Positions 8,626 to 18,263 are shown, counted from the stretch's first letter. The stretch is DNA of 64,000 bases from Pannonibacter carbonis (GCF_003012935.1 NZ_PUDR01000018.1:1-64000); one strand, 5' to 3'. Notes: generated by a model not told the origin, from the letters alone. Numbers and translations: made by a program.

Positions 8626-9984
8626 ATGGAGGCAGACTTGATCATTGCTTTAGCAATCATTCAGTCCACTCTTGCCGCAACTCTTTTTCTGAGAAACCCA
8701 ACTAACATCGCCGCAATCATTTCATTCTTGACTTCAATATTTTTCATTTTCCCTGCGGTGCTATTTCTTGAAGGCGGAATAATGATTTCGTACTCATGGC
8801 GCAATTTTGAGCGCTTTAGTGACATCCTAACTTCATCAGAGATCAATGAATATGCATATGCCTTGTGCGTAGCTGTGTCATTGCTGTTTACGATTGGCGC
8901 CACATTAGCTCAATACAGAAGTCAACGCGCAAGCCCCACTAACGACACGCCGACGCATATGATTGCCGGCTTTAAATCAGTTTCCAAGAGACGTATTTCT
9001 ACTGCATACATCCTGCTTTTTTCAATATGGCTTCTTGGGGCAATATACTATTACTATTTATCCGGATTCTCAATTAGTAAGTTCCTCCTTCCAATTGTTG
9101 ATAGGAATGCAGAAAAGGCGCCGGGCTATATCAAATTATTTTATTTAGCAATACCCCCAGTTCTGTATGCTCTAGCTTATTGGCGCAACGGTCGCATTGG
9201 CAGTCTCAGTCTATTTTCAATAGCAATCTGCGCAGTGTCCGTTTTCTCATCACATCAGCGGCGAGAAGCTGTGACCATGTTGCTATTCATTTCATTTCTA
9301 CCAATATTAGTTGAACGTACCTTGCTTGGGCTTAAGTCTGCCTCCCTTGATGAGCGGAAGTCTCTGGCGGCGAAAAGTGCCCGCGGCGCGAGAGCTAAGG
9401 CATTTTTGTTTCTTTCAACCGGCCTCGCGCTGGTACCACTCCTATGGTACACACGCGTGAATCTTACTGCGGCAAGTGAAGGAAATACGAATTTTTCCGC
9501 GATAGATCACAGATCGATCCTGGACGTTGTATTTGGAAGTCCAGCAACAGGCTTTCCTACACTACTAACAATATCAAAATACGTTGATTCCGTCGGAATT
9601 AATCCATTTTACCTATTCGAGTTTATCATTGCAGCCCCTATTCCTCGGACCTTGTGGACAAACAAACCAATCGATCTCGACAGTTCATTGCAGAATTACT
9701 ATGCTCTAATGGAGAATCCGTCTAGCTTTTGGATCGGCGAACTATACTACATGCAAGGAATCAGCTCTGTTTTATTTGCATCACTGCTTGGGTACGGAAT
9801 GTTTCGCATTCATTTCATACTATCTCGATCACTAAATTTGTATCATAGGACATTAGCCACATTAATTCTCATGCAGTCACTAACCCTTTTCAAAAATGGT
9901 TTTGCAGTAACTGCCCTTAATCTAATCTTTATTGGTGGTCTTCTCACAATTAGTTGGAAGTTTTGCCTCACTCGAACAAAGTAG
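8626..9984 (+). CDS. Wzy-type oligosaccharide repeat-unit polymerase
   Basis: A strongly hydrophobic protein of about 450 residues with 10-12 predicted membrane spans and a large periplasmic stretch around residues 280-380. This is the layout of Wzy polymerases, which join repeat units in the periplasm; sequence is poorly conserved in this family. It lies directly before a Wzx flippase, the standard pairing. The start is ambiguous: ATG 8626 has no clear ribosome site, while the in-frame TTG at 8638 is preceded at ideal distance by GGAGG (8628-8632). The gene is strikingly AT-rich compared with the ends of the window, pointing to horizontal origin. Confidence 0.75.
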   Translation: MEADLIIALAIIQSTLAATLFLRNPTNIAAIISFLTSIFFIFPAVLFLEGGIMISYSWRNFERFSDILTSSEINEYAYALCVAVSLLFTIGATLAQYRSQRASPTNDTPTHMIAGFKSVSKRRISTAYILLFSIWLLGAIYYYYLSGFSISKFLLPIVDRNAEKAPGYIKLFYLAIPPVLYALAYWRNGRIGSLSLFSIAICAVSVFSSHQRREAVTMLLFISFLPILVERTLLGLKSASLDERKSLAAKSARGARAKAFLFLSTGLALVPLLWYTRVNLTAASEGNTNFSAIDHRSILDVVFGSPATGFPTLLTISKYVDSVGINPFYLFEFIIAAPIPRTLWTNKPIDLDSSLQNYYALMENPSSFWIGELYYMQGISSVLFASLLGYGMFRIHFILSRSLNLYHRTLATLILMQSLTLFKNGFAVTALNLIFIGGLLTISWKFCLTRTK

Positions 9985-9993
9985 GTTAGCTCG

Positions 9994-11253
9994 ATGATCG
10001 GCAATTTAGGATTAAAGCTAAGAACACTGGCAGGTCGACCGATTACTAGCGCGCTTAAGCGAAGCGCCGCCGGGCAACTACTCCTAGTTGTCCTATCGCC
10101 TCTACTTGCCCGGCTGTACACACCTGAAGACTTCGGCACATATGGGCTCTATTCTAATGTTCTGGGAGTACTAGTAGTTGTGGCATCAATGCGCCTAGAG
10201 TTAGCGATTCCAAGTGCGCAGTCAAACCGCGACGCTACGCTATACGTAATGTTTAGCTTGCTTTCCAGCTTAATTTTTTCAGTTTTATTTATCATAGCTC
10301 TTTCAATTTATTCATGCGTATTTACGATTTACAGAACCGATATACTTTATTATGGGTGGGTAATTCCGCTCTCAATTTTAGTTTCTGGACCAGCTAATTG
10401 CTTAATTGCATGGTCATTACACCATAGACAGAGCCGATCTGTCGGAAAGATATTTTTACTCCAAAGCATTCAAACTGCAACAATACAAGTAATTTCGCCT
10501 CTATTTGTTAATGGCCCAATCGGTCTATTGATAAGTTTAACTTTCGGACCAGCGGGTGGCTTGTTCCACGCCGGGACAATGTGGGTGAAACGCCTACGCA
10601 GAATAGATCTTTCCATTGATCTCATGAGGAATACATTCCTAAAAATTTGGCATTTCCCTGTGTACGCGGTTCCCGCATCATTGATTGCGAGAATGGCAGT
10701 CCATGCACCAGTACCGATCCTATTCGGTTTGTATGGCGCAGAATTTGCCGGCTTGGTAATTCTCGCGCAACGCGTAATCGGACTACCCACCGCACTCTTC
10801 GGGCGTGTCGCTGCGAGCTTTTTTCAACAATACCTCGGTAATTCACTAAAGAAAAAACATGACGCGACAAAGGGAATTTTAGGCATTACTTTTTTATTGG
10901 GTTCCATTGGCGGGATCACAATGATAGTTACTATCATATTTGCTCCTGATTTTTTTTCCCTCACTTTCGGAACCAGTTGGCGATCCGCTGGGGAAGCCGC
11001 CCAGATTCTTGCTCCCATGTATTGCATGCAGCTTGTCGCTGCACCTTTGTCCCAGGCCCAAATAATCGCCCATCGAATGTCGGGCCAGATTAAGGTTGAA
11101 ATTATTCGTCTACTAATCGTTTGTCTCTCGATCTTCGTGCCCAACTATTTTGAATATAGCCCCTACTACGTTCTTGGTACATACAGCATTGGAATGACAC
11201 TCGTCTACGCCTTGTATGTCTTGGCGGCATTCCGAAGTGCCCGTACACTTTGA
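9994..11253 (+). CDS. Wzx-type polysaccharide flippase
   Basis: A 419-residue membrane protein of the MOP (polysaccharide transporter) superfamily. It has 12 hydrophobic segments and the typical N-terminal region with LSPLLARLYTPEDFGTYGLY. It would flip undecaprenyl-linked repeat units to the periplasm. It sits 9 bp after the polymerase and is similarly AT-rich. Specificity for its repeat unit is expected, but the structure of the unit cannot be inferred. Confidence 0.85.
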   Translation: MIGNLGLKLRTLAGRPITSALKRSAAGQLLLVVLSPLLARLYTPEDFGTYGLYSNVLGVLVVVASMRLELAIPSAQSNRDATLYVMFSLLSSLIFSVLFIIALSIYSCVFTIYRTDILYYGWVIPLSILVSGPANCLIAWSLHHRQSRSVGKIFLLQSIQTATIQVISPLFVNGPIGLLISLTFGPAGGLFHAGTMWVKRLRRIDLSIDLMRNTFLKIWHFPVYAVPASLIARMAVHAPVPILFGLYGAEFAGLVILAQRVIGLPTALFGRVAASFFQQYLGNSLKKKHDATKGILGITFLLGSIGGITMIVTIIFAPDFFSLTFGTSWRSAGEAAQILAPMYCMQLVAAPLSQAQIIAHRMSGQIKVEIIRLLIVCLSIFVPNYFEYSPYYVLGTYSIGMTLVYALYVLAAFRSARTL

Positions 11254-11282
11254 CGCCTAACTCAGAAAAAAGGTGGTTCTCA

Positions 11283-12347
11283 ATGAAAGTCGTCGTTCAC
11301 GGTTCCTACTTTGGGTATAATTTTGGCGACACGCTACTATGTCGAATATTCTCTGACTGGGCGCGCTCTGTTGACGGGGTTGACGAGGTTATACTTCCTT
11401 TGGCCGACGCGGCGAACCGAAAGTACATCGGCGGTGACAAGAGTGGCTTTCTCCGCGCCCTATCAGCCGACCGAGCGATTTTCTGCGGCGGGGGCTATTT
11501 CTCAGCACCGAACGCGAGCCGCGCCTGGCAGATTCGCGCCTTCTGGCGACACTTGGCGCTAGCAGAGGCTCTTCAGATGCGAGGCGTGCCGATCGCTTTA
11601 CTCGGTGTCGGCGTGGGGCCACTTCACGGCAAGTTGCTCAAGGCTCGCGTCGTCCGACTTTTCGAGTATGCGAAGATCGTGGTCGTTCGCGACGAACAAT
11701 CGAGGCAATACCTCACCGACTTGGGTTTGAAGCGTGATGTACTCGTGCGGACTGATGCCGCTTTGAGCATGGATCTGTCGCGGTTTGACCTTGCGTCTTG
11801 CAATTTGCTGTCGAAGACTGACCCATCTTTTCGCCGGTTGCTGGTTCACACAACGGCGACCCCCGATGCGCGCGAACTTGCGATTGTTTCTTATGCCGCG
11901 AAGTGGGCAGACGGAAAGAGAGATGTACAGCTTATTCTCGGCACCGACAGCAGACCACGAAGGGCGCGCGTGGTTTGGCCAAGCGACCTTATGGAGACAC
12001 TGAATAAATCAAAGACACTCGTTTATAAGTATCCTGGCGACGTTGATAACCTGATCAGCCTACTCAGCAGCGTCGACGGCATCGTTACGACGAAGCTGCA
12101 CGTCGGCATTGTCGGCTCTGTCCTTGAAAAATTCGTAGTTTCGGTTCCGCATCATACGAAGACACCCAGATTTTATAGTCAGATCAATCTGGAGCAGAAT
12201 TGCGTCCCGCCGCACGCTCAATGGGAAGCACCGTTGCAATCTTTGCTTGACGACTGGTACTCGGGATCTACCCTTGACTTCTCAGCTCTACGCAATGTGA
12301 GGATGAAGAGCGATTATCTACCATTCATTTCTGCGTTTATCCATTGA
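11283..12347 (+). CDS. polysaccharide pyruvyl transferase family protein
   Basis: A 354-residue protein of the CsaB/WcaK family, whose members transfer pyruvate from phosphoenolpyruvate to make a sugar ketal. Visible family motifs are GYNFGDTLL near the start, FCGGGYFSAP, a central LLGVGVGP and the C-terminal TTKLHVGI. I chose ATG 11283 because AAGGTGG precedes it. A TTG at 11250 overlaps the end of the flippase. Pyruvyl ketals add negative charge to exopolysaccharides such as succinoglycan. The gene belongs to the AT-rich block but is less extreme than its neighbours. Confidence 0.8.
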   Translation: MKVVVHGSYFGYNFGDTLLCRIFSDWARSVDGVDEVILPLADAANRKYIGGDKSGFLRALSADRAIFCGGGYFSAPNASRAWQIRAFWRHLALAEALQMRGVPIALLGVGVGPLHGKLLKARVVRLFEYAKIVVVRDEQSRQYLTDLGLKRDVLVRTDAALSMDLSRFDLASCNLLSKTDPSFRRLLVHTTATPDARELAIVSYAAKWADGKRDVQLILGTDSRPRRARVVWPSDLMETLNKSKTLVYKYPGDVDNLISLLSSVDGIVTTKLHVGIVGSVLEKFVVSVPHHTKTPRFYSQINLEQNCVPPHAQWEAPLQSLLDDWYSGSTLDFSALRNVRMKSDYLPFISAFIH

Positions 12348-12356
12348 GGTTTCAGA

Positions 12357-13601
12357 ATGGTAAATGATGCACGTCCGCTTCGAATTAGCTACATCTTTCC
12401 ACAATTTCCTGTTGCAACACAGACGTTTGCTGCCTCTGACATCAATGAACTCGCCGCAAACGGACACGCAGTTACTGTCTATTGTATAAAGCCCCTGGAC
12501 AAAGCAACGGTAGAGGCTCTGAAAAGCATACCGGTCTCTCCTTCTATTACTGTTCTTAGACCGTCGAGGAAGTTGCCTATCCGAGCGGTCTTTCAGGCGC
12601 TATATAGTATCCCTGCAGTCGTCGCTGTTCTTTGTGTAATATTTAGAAATTTCATACATCACCCAAAACTTGCGATCGAATGCCTTTTCTGCGTCCCGCG
12701 AGTAGTAGAAATTGCGACCGACATAGAAGATAAGAAATTTGATATTGTCCATAGTTTCTGGGGGCGTCACCCTAGTCTCGTCTTGGCTTATCTACGAAGG
12801 CTACGCGGGGATAGAACGTATCCCGTATTATCTTCTTTTGCAGGGGCATATGATCTAGTTGCCGACGATTTCTTAGTCGACCTTGGCCTGAATACTGCTG
12901 ACGTTCTATTTACGCATGCAGAAACTAATAAAAAATTCTTTTACCTAAAATCAAAACCAGAAGTCCATGTAGTGTACCGAGGCATTCCTCTTTTGCTCGA
13001 TCAGTCAGTTCCTCCAAAACGCGACCCGTTCACGATTATCACGGCGTCTGCGTTAACCGAGGACAAGAATGTTATAGGCGTAATCGATTCGTTTGCCCGC
13101 GCCCACAATGTCGAGCCCCGTTTGAGGCTTGTAGTATGTGGTTCAGGTCCAGACGAACCGCGATTAAGGGCGTATGTTTCCTCAATCGGACTTGAAGAAT
13201 CAATATGCTTCACCGGCTATATACCGCGGGAAATACTTTTCAGTACCATGCAAGCCTCAAGGGCCTTTCTGTTTCTCTCGTTCAAAAAATCCGAAAGGCT
13301 TCCGAATGTCGTGAAAGAGGCGATGTTGGCCGGATGCTTCGTTATTTCCTCGCGAACTGAAGGGATTGAAGAACTTCTCTACTCCGAAGACGTCGGCCGC
13401 ATCGTCAACTATCAAGACGCGGATGGCATCCACTCGGCCATATCCTTCGCGATAGCTGAGAGCGAGGAGGCCGCTAAACGTCGTCGCGAGGAGGCGAGGA
13501 ACTACATCATTGAGAAATTTTCAACTGCAGGCACAATGGCATCTTACGTTTCTACTTGGCGCAGGGCGCTAGCCAAACGCGGTAACCCCCACGCGAATTA
13601 A
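12357..13601 (+). CDS. glycosyltransferase, GT-B fold (GT4-like)
   Basis: A 414-residue retaining GT-B glycosyltransferase. The N-terminal acceptor domain starts SYIFPQFPVATQTFA, and the C-terminal donor domain carries the EX7E-like motif in LPNVVKEAMLAGCFVISS with the trailing EGIEELL. It is the last gene of the AT-rich collinear set 8626-13601. The following 136 bp before the convergent lpsL gene are AT-rich and contain no clear terminator stem. Confidence 0.85.
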   Translation: MVNDARPLRISYIFPQFPVATQTFAASDINELAANGHAVTVYCIKPLDKATVEALKSIPVSPSITVLRPSRKLPIRAVFQALYSIPAVVAVLCVIFRNFIHHPKLAIECLFCVPRVVEIATDIEDKKFDIVHSFWGRHPSLVLAYLRRLRGDRTYPVLSSFAGAYDLVADDFLVDLGLNTADVLFTHAETNKKFFYLKSKPEVHVVYRGIPLLLDQSVPPKRDPFTIITASALTEDKNVIGVIDSFARAHNVEPRLRLVVCGSGPDEPRLRAYVSSIGLEESICFTGYIPREILFSTMQASRAFLFLSFKKSERLPNVVKEAMLAGCFVISSRTEGIEELLYSEDVGRIVNYQDADGIHSAISFAIAESEEAAKRRREEARNYIIEKFSTAGTMASYVSTWRRALAKRGNPHAN

Positions 13602-13737
13602 TAGGCTTCAAAAGTATAAGTTTTCCAGTCGTTATGCTCGAGGAGACTCTAATGCGATGTTTCATATCTATCTTCCATAAAGTTACATAGCATAAGATTC
13701 TTTACAGATTGAAGTCCGTTGGCATGCTGACTGTTCT

Positions 13738-14769
13738 TTAGGCATCAGGAAAAGCTGACGTAGGATAGAATGCTCGGTACCACTCCACAAACCGCGCCAC
13801 GCCCTCTTCTACTGTCGTCGCCGGGCGGAAGCCGGTGAGGTGTTCGAGGAGGCTGGTGTCGGCCCAGGTGGCGGGAACATCGCCCGGCTGCATCGGCAAC
13901 AGGTTGCGGATCGCCTTGCGGCCCGTGGCGGCCTCGATGGCGGCGATGTAGTCGGTGAGCTGAACCGGCGCCGAATTGCCGATGTTGACAATGCGCCAGG
14001 GCGCAACCGGCGACAGGCTGTCGCCCTCCGGCACGCCCTCCCCGTCCAGGGGGCGCTGCGGCAGCGCGTCGATCAGCAGCCGGATGCCCAGGACCAGATC
14101 CTCGACATAGGTGAAGTCGCGGCGCATGTCGCCGTGATTGTAGACGTCGATCGGCTCGCCTGCGAGGATCGCCTTGGTGAACTTGAACAGCGCCATGTCC
14201 GGCCGGCCCCAGGGGCCATAAACCGTGAAGAAGCGGAACAGCGTCGTCGGCAGGCCATAGAGATGGGCATAGGAATGGCTCATCACCTCGCAGGCCTTCT
14301 TCGTCGCCGCGTAGAAGGACATCTGGTGGTCGGCCTTGGCTGTCTCGACATAGGGCATCGTCGTGTTGGCGCCATAGGCCGACGAGGTCGAGGCGATCAA
14401 GAGGTGCTGCGGCGGGGTGGCCCTCGCCGCTTCCAGCAGCTCGAACGTGCCGGCAATGTTGCTGTCGAGGTAGGAGCGCGGCGCCTCGATCGAGTAGCGC
14501 ACGCCGGCCTGCGCCGCCAGGTGGATGACCACATCCGGCTTTTCGCGGGCGAGGAGATCCACCAGATAGCCCGGCGTCTCGACCCGTTCGTTGAGCGCAC
14601 GGAAGTTCGGGCTCTGCAGCAGCATCTGGTGCCGCCGTTCCTTTAGGCGCACATCGTAGTAATCGGTCATGGCATCAAGGCCGATCACCTCGAACCCGTC
14701 CGCAATCAGCCGCTTGCACAGATAATAGCCGATGAAGCCGGCCGACCCGGTAACCAGTGCCTTGCGCAT
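13738..14769 (-). CDS. lpsL: UDP-glucuronate 4-epimerase
   Basis: A 343-residue SDR epimerase that converts UDP-glucuronate to UDP-galacturonate. The N-terminus MRKALVTGSAGFIGYYLCKR and the DYYDVRLKERR stretch are typical of the LpsL/Cap1J group. Catalytic Tyr/Lys occur in YAATK, and VYGPWGRPDMALFKF is the usual substrate-loop signature. It uses the product of ugd at 5009. In rhizobia, galacturonate made this way enters lipopolysaccharide and capsular polymers. It is transcribed toward the AT-rich block and is itself high-G+C, so it is probably native. Confidence 0.9.
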   Translation of the reverse strand: MRKALVTGSAGFIGYYLCKRLIADGFEVIGLDAMTDYYDVRLKERRHQMLLQSPNFRALNERVETPGYLVDLLAREKPDVVIHLAAQAGVRYSIEAPRSYLDSNIAGTFELLEAARATPPQHLLIASTSSAYGANTTMPYVETAKADHQMSFYAATKKACEVMSHSYAHLYGLPTTLFRFFTVYGPWGRPDMALFKFTKAILAGEPIDVYNHGDMRRDFTYVEDLVLGIRLLIDALPQRPLDGEGVPEGDSLSPVAPWRIVNIGNSAPVQLTDYIAAIEAATGRKAIRNLLPMQPGDVPATWADTSLLEHLTGFRPATTVEEGVARFVEWYRAFYPTSAFPDA

Positions 14770-15098
14770 AAATCCTCAATCTCCGAAAAAAATATTCCTT
14801 TGGCTTGCATGTTATTGCAGGCACATGGGCAAAAAACGCATTGCAGCAATAGCACTTTCGCGGGCGCAGCCCAAGCTGAATCCACCCCGCCCCGGCTTGG
14901 CGAGAAGACTGTAAGCACGTCCCGCTCTCCCCCTCGCCGCAACAAAAACGCAGATCGGTAAAATTGTATTTTCCCACTTAAACGGGCTGCAGGTGTTGGG
15001 CTGCTAGACCAATCCCAGGATGAGGGAAAGATCCGGGATGCAAGGCGGCAGGGGGTCGCGGCGCCGGGATCAGACCCTGGACAACAGGGAGTGGGGTT
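14770..15098. other. divergent intergenic region lpsL / BTLCP gene
   Basis: This 329-bp region separates two divergent genes and must hold both promoters. An A-rich tract (CGAAAAAAATATTCC) lies about 20-30 bp upstream of lpsL. GGGAGTGGGG is the ribosome site of the rightward gene. No further element is clear. Confidence 0.4.
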
Positions 15099-15725
15099 AT
15101 GAAGACCTTCTTGATCGCAGCTGCCACCGGTGCCTTGATGCTGGCCAGTGGCCTTGCAACCGATGCCAACGCCGGCTGGTTCGGCAATACGCGCGCCCTT
15201 GGCGAGCCGGAGCTGTTCCAGCCCGAGGTCTCGCGCAGCCCGCAGACTTACAAGCCGCGCGGCAACCCCGAGACATTCACGGCCACAAGCGCCCCGCGCG
15301 CCTATATGATCTTCTGCCTGCGCAATCCGGGCGAATGCCGGCCGGCCCAGAGCAGCGACACGGTGGCCTATAGCCCGCAGCTTGTTGCCAAGCTCAACCG
15401 CGTCAACAACGAGGTCAATCGCTCGATCCGCTGGACCGGTGACCAAGGCGACGTCTGGCGCATTGGCGGCCAGACCGGCGACTGCGAGGACTTCGCCCTG
15501 ACCAAGCGCAGCAAGCTGATCAAGCTCGGCGTTCCGGCCGGATCCCTGCGCATGGCCGTGGTCCGCACCTCCAAGGGCGAAGGACACGCCGTTCTGGTGG
15601 TCAAGACCAGCAAGGGCGACCTGGTTCTCGACAACATCAAGAAAACCATCGTCTCACGGCAGCAGACCGACTACCGCTGGATCGCCATGGCCAGCTCCAA
15701 TCCGGCGGCCTGGAAGAAGCTCTGA
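15099..15725 (+). CDS. transglutaminase-like cysteine peptidase (BTLCP, family C93)
   Basis: A 208-residue secreted protein. A signal peptide covers residues 1 to about 24 (hydrophobic core then ANA-G). The papain-like triad is visible: Cys in GDCEDFAL, His in GEGHAVLVV and Asp in LVLDNI. This is the bacterial transglutaminase-like cysteine proteinase family, common in Hyphomicrobiales; the related LapG cleaves a surface adhesin in the periplasm. Substrate and role of the rhizobial members are not established. Its position inside a polysaccharide locus suggests a surface or biofilm function, which is inference. Confidence 0.85.
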   Translation: MKTFLIAAATGALMLASGLATDANAGWFGNTRALGEPELFQPEVSRSPQTYKPRGNPETFTATSAPRAYMIFCLRNPGECRPAQSSDTVAYSPQLVAKLNRVNNEVNRSIRWTGDQGDVWRIGGQTGDCEDFALTKRSKLIKLGVPAGSLRMAVVRTSKGEGHAVLVVKTSKGDLVLDNIKKTIVSRQQTDYRWIAMASSNPAAWKKL

Positions 15726-16180
15726 TCCTGACGCCGCCCCGCCCTGCTTCCGGCCGTGCCGTTCCCGCCTGGGACCGCACGGTCCTTGGGCGACGCCCCG
15801 GCCTGCGCACTCTCCGGTGTGCTCGCAGCCAGCCTCGAGCCCAGTCCTGAAAGCCCTTTCCGGTGACCAGACCGGCCAGACCGGTTGTCACACCGGCGGC
15901 AGCGCCTGGCCAGGCTGGCCGCGGGGGCGTGCACCTTGCAAGCTGCCCGTATGGTCAAAGAGCTGCGGACCGGCGCTTCCTTACCGCGATTTTCGGCTGT
16001 CAGGCGCCTTGCGAAACGCAGGCGGTTTCTGTCATGCTCCTGATGGGCAATTCGGCTACAAGCCGTTCAGTTGCTTCATTTTTCGCAAAAGATGTGGGCA
16101 GATATCTCGATACAGCGCCGTGCACGGCGAAGCCATCGGCCTGCCCTTTTTTGAACCATTTAATCCAGGAGACAGAAGTT
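15726..16180. other. 455-bp gap before galU
   Basis: An in-frame upstream extension of galU (from 15863) exists, but its sequence has no GalU-like content and the GalU start motif follows ATG 16181. I see no gene here. The lower-G+C stretch around 16060-16100 is the likeliest place for the galU promoter. Confidence 0.4.
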
Positions 16181-17071
16181 ATGGTCAGGCCAATCCGCAA
16201 GGCAATTCTGCCGGTCGCAGGTCTGGGGACACGGTTCTTGCCCGCCACCAAGGCGGTGCCGAAAGAAATGCTGACCATCGTTGATCGCCCGATCATCCAG
16301 CATGTGGTGGATGAGGCGCGCGAAGCCGGCATCGAACACATTGTCTTCGTCACCGGCCGCAACAAGCAGGTCATCGAAGACCATTTCGACATGGCCTATG
16401 AGCTGGAAGACACCCTGCGCCGCCGCAACAAGACCGCCGCCCTCGAGCTGCTCAACTCCATGCGCCCGCATGCCGGTGCCACCAGCTTCACGCGCCAGCA
16501 GGAGCCGCTTGGTCTTGGCCATGCCATCTGGTGCGCCCGCGATATCATCGGCGACGAGCCCTTCGCGATCCTCTTGCCGGACGTCATCGTCAAGTCTGAG
16601 AAGAGCTGCCTTGCCCAGATGGTCGACGTCTATAACCAGACCGGCGGCAACATCATCGCCGTCGAGGAAGTGCCGGAAGACCAGACGCACCAATATGGCA
16701 TCGTCAAGCTGGCCGAGGGCCCGCGCAAGGCCGCCATGCCGATCACCGGCATGGTCGAGAAGCCGGCCCCGGGCACCGCGCCGTCGAACCTGATGATCAC
16801 CGGCCGCTACATCCTGCAGCCTGAGATCTTCGGCCTGCTGTCGCGCCAGGACAAGGGCGCGGGCGGCGAGATCCAGCTGACCGACAGCATGATCAAGCTG
16901 ATGGACGTCCAGCCCTTCACCTCGCTTGCTTTCGAGGGCCGCTCCTATGACTGCGGCTCGAAGATCGGCTTCCTCGCCGCCAACCTCGCCTTCGGCCTCG
17001 ACCAGCCGGATCTGGCCGCCGACTTGCTGCCGATGCTGCAGGACGTAATCAAGGCCAAGACCGGCGCGTGA
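16181..17071 (+). CDS. galU: UTP-glucose-1-phosphate uridylyltransferase
   Basis: It makes UDP-glucose from UTP and glucose 1-phosphate and so feeds ugd and the glucosyltransferases. The 296-residue protein starts with the nucleotidyltransferase signature GLGTRFLPATKAVPKEML. It has the QEPLGLGHAIW motif, metal and sugar-binding segments (LLPDVIV, GMVEKP) and the C-terminal YDCGSKIGFL. ATG 16181 is preceded by AGGAGA. The rhizobial name is exoN. Confidence 0.95.
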   Translation: MVRPIRKAILPVAGLGTRFLPATKAVPKEMLTIVDRPIIQHVVDEAREAGIEHIVFVTGRNKQVIEDHFDMAYELEDTLRRRNKTAALELLNSMRPHAGATSFTRQQEPLGLGHAIWCARDIIGDEPFAILLPDVIVKSEKSCLAQMVDVYNQTGGNIIAVEEVPEDQTHQYGIVKLAEGPRKAAMPITGMVEKPAPGTAPSNLMITGRYILQPEIFGLLSRQDKGAGGEIQLTDSMIKLMDVQPFTSLAFEGRSYDCGSKIGFLAANLAFGLDQPDLAADLLPMLQDVIKAKTGA

Positions 17072-17115
17072 GGACGCGGCCCTTGCCTTCGCAGAAGCCA
17101 GCAGTCTAGACAGTT

Positions 17116-17140
17116 CGGGCCGGGCTGGCACAACGGCCCG
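17116..17140 (+). terminator. hairpin after galU
   Basis: CGGGCCG and CGGCCCG form a 7-bp GC stem with an 11-nt loop, 45 bp after the galU stop. There is no T-run, so it may be a weak terminator. From 17141 to 17504 I see no gene I can support. Confidence 0.4.
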
Positions 17141-17504
17141 GCACTATGGTTCAGCGCAACGGTTCGGCGCATCAAGGCGGACTGCCTTCGGGCACGCTAT
17201 TCAATCTTCTGCGGAGGAAGTCGCCATCATCGCTGCCATGGCGCCTACGCGACAGCCGGCCAGCCCTATGCGCGAGAGGCTGGATGCAGATCTGTTTCTG
17301 CCTCCTCAGCCCGTAAAGGTCCGGCCCCCGATTGTCGATAAAGCCTCTGTGATCAACCCGGATAAGAGCGAAGCGGTGATCCGGTACCTGAGAACCACGG
17401 CCAAGGCGGCAAACACGGATTGAGAGATCGCGATCTCGCCTCTCCGGCCCCGAAACGAGCAGACGACCATCCCGGACGACACCGGTGAGGACAGGGTTTG
17501 GCAA

Positions 17505-17531
17505 CAAAAAAGCCCGCAAGCTGCGGGCTTT
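17505..17531 (-). terminator. intrinsic terminator of the small secreted protein gene
   Basis: On the minus strand AGCCCGCAG and CTTGCGGGCT form a strong stem followed by TTTTTT (plus-strand A-run at 17505-17510). This is a textbook Rho-independent terminator, placed 36 bp after the stop codon of the gene at 17567-17977. Confidence 0.85.
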
Positions 17532-17566
17532 CTGTATTCTTGGCTCTATTGCGCGCTGATCAAGGA

Positions 17567-17977
17567 TCAGTTCGCGCTGCCAGCGTCCGGACCGTCCAGC
17601 GCATCATCGCCAGCTGCGGCCGTCACGACGTCGGCAGCACCGCCACCGCCAGCGATCGAGTCGGCAAGGGCGGCAATCTGTTCAGCCTGGGCTGCATCCG
17701 GGGAGGCAGCAGCCGCCGCACGCAGACCGGCAGCAATGTTGGCACCTGCGCCCCGAATTTCGGCCAGCGAGGCAGCCAGTTCAGCAATGACAGCAGCGCG
17801 CTGCGCAGCCGGAACACGCGCCAGATAGGCGGTGACCAGCGGAGCGCAGGGGGTGCCTGCAGCGCAAGCAGCAACGACAGACGCGACGCTCAGGTTCTGT
17901 GCCTGTACGCCTGCGGGAACTGCCACTGACAGGGCAACTGCAGCGACAGCGACCTTGGCGATGTCAAAAATCTTCAT
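17567..17977 (-). CDS. small secreted Ala-rich protein, function unknown
   Basis: A 136-residue protein beginning MKIFDIAKVAVAAVALSV, with a signal peptide cleaved near VQAQN. The mature part is alanine-rich, probably helical, with two cysteines close together (ACAAGTPC) that could form a disulfide, and ends in a Gly/Asp-rich tail. The ATG at 17977 has GGAGAG five bases upstream; an in-frame ATG 15 bases earlier is less likely. It has its own strong terminator, so it is a single-gene unit. I do not recognise a family. An envelope or surface location is all that can be inferred. Confidence 0.65.
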   Translation of the reverse strand: MKIFDIAKVAVAAVALSVAVPAGVQAQNLSVASVVAACAAGTPCAPLVTAYLARVPAAQRAAVIAELAASLAEIRGAGANIAAGLRAAAAASPDAAQAEQIAALADSIAGGGGAADVVTAAAGDDALDGPDAGSAN

Positions 17978-18263
17978 CACACTCTCCAGCAATTCATATA
18001 TCGAACAACAATGAGTCCAGTTCCCGCAGCTTTCCGCAGGGTCTCACGCAAATCTATGCCACATGCATCTAAGCTTGTCACTTCCTTTTAAGGATATCGT
18101 TAACCGAGCCGCTTGGGCAAATTGCCGTTGCGGCTCCAACCGTGTCGCAACGACGCCACAGGCCCCCCCTATCAGGCAAAAGTGTTCTGCTTCCCCGTTT
18201 GCCAGCTTGAGTTTCCGTCCGGTTTCCGGCATCGGATGATCCCAATGAAAAGTTTGCCCCGAC

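Noticed and set aside
17172-17519. 115-codon minus-strand frame after galU
   Set aside because: Arg-rich with no recognisable motif. It begins inside the terminator hairpin region, so it is unlikely to be a gene.
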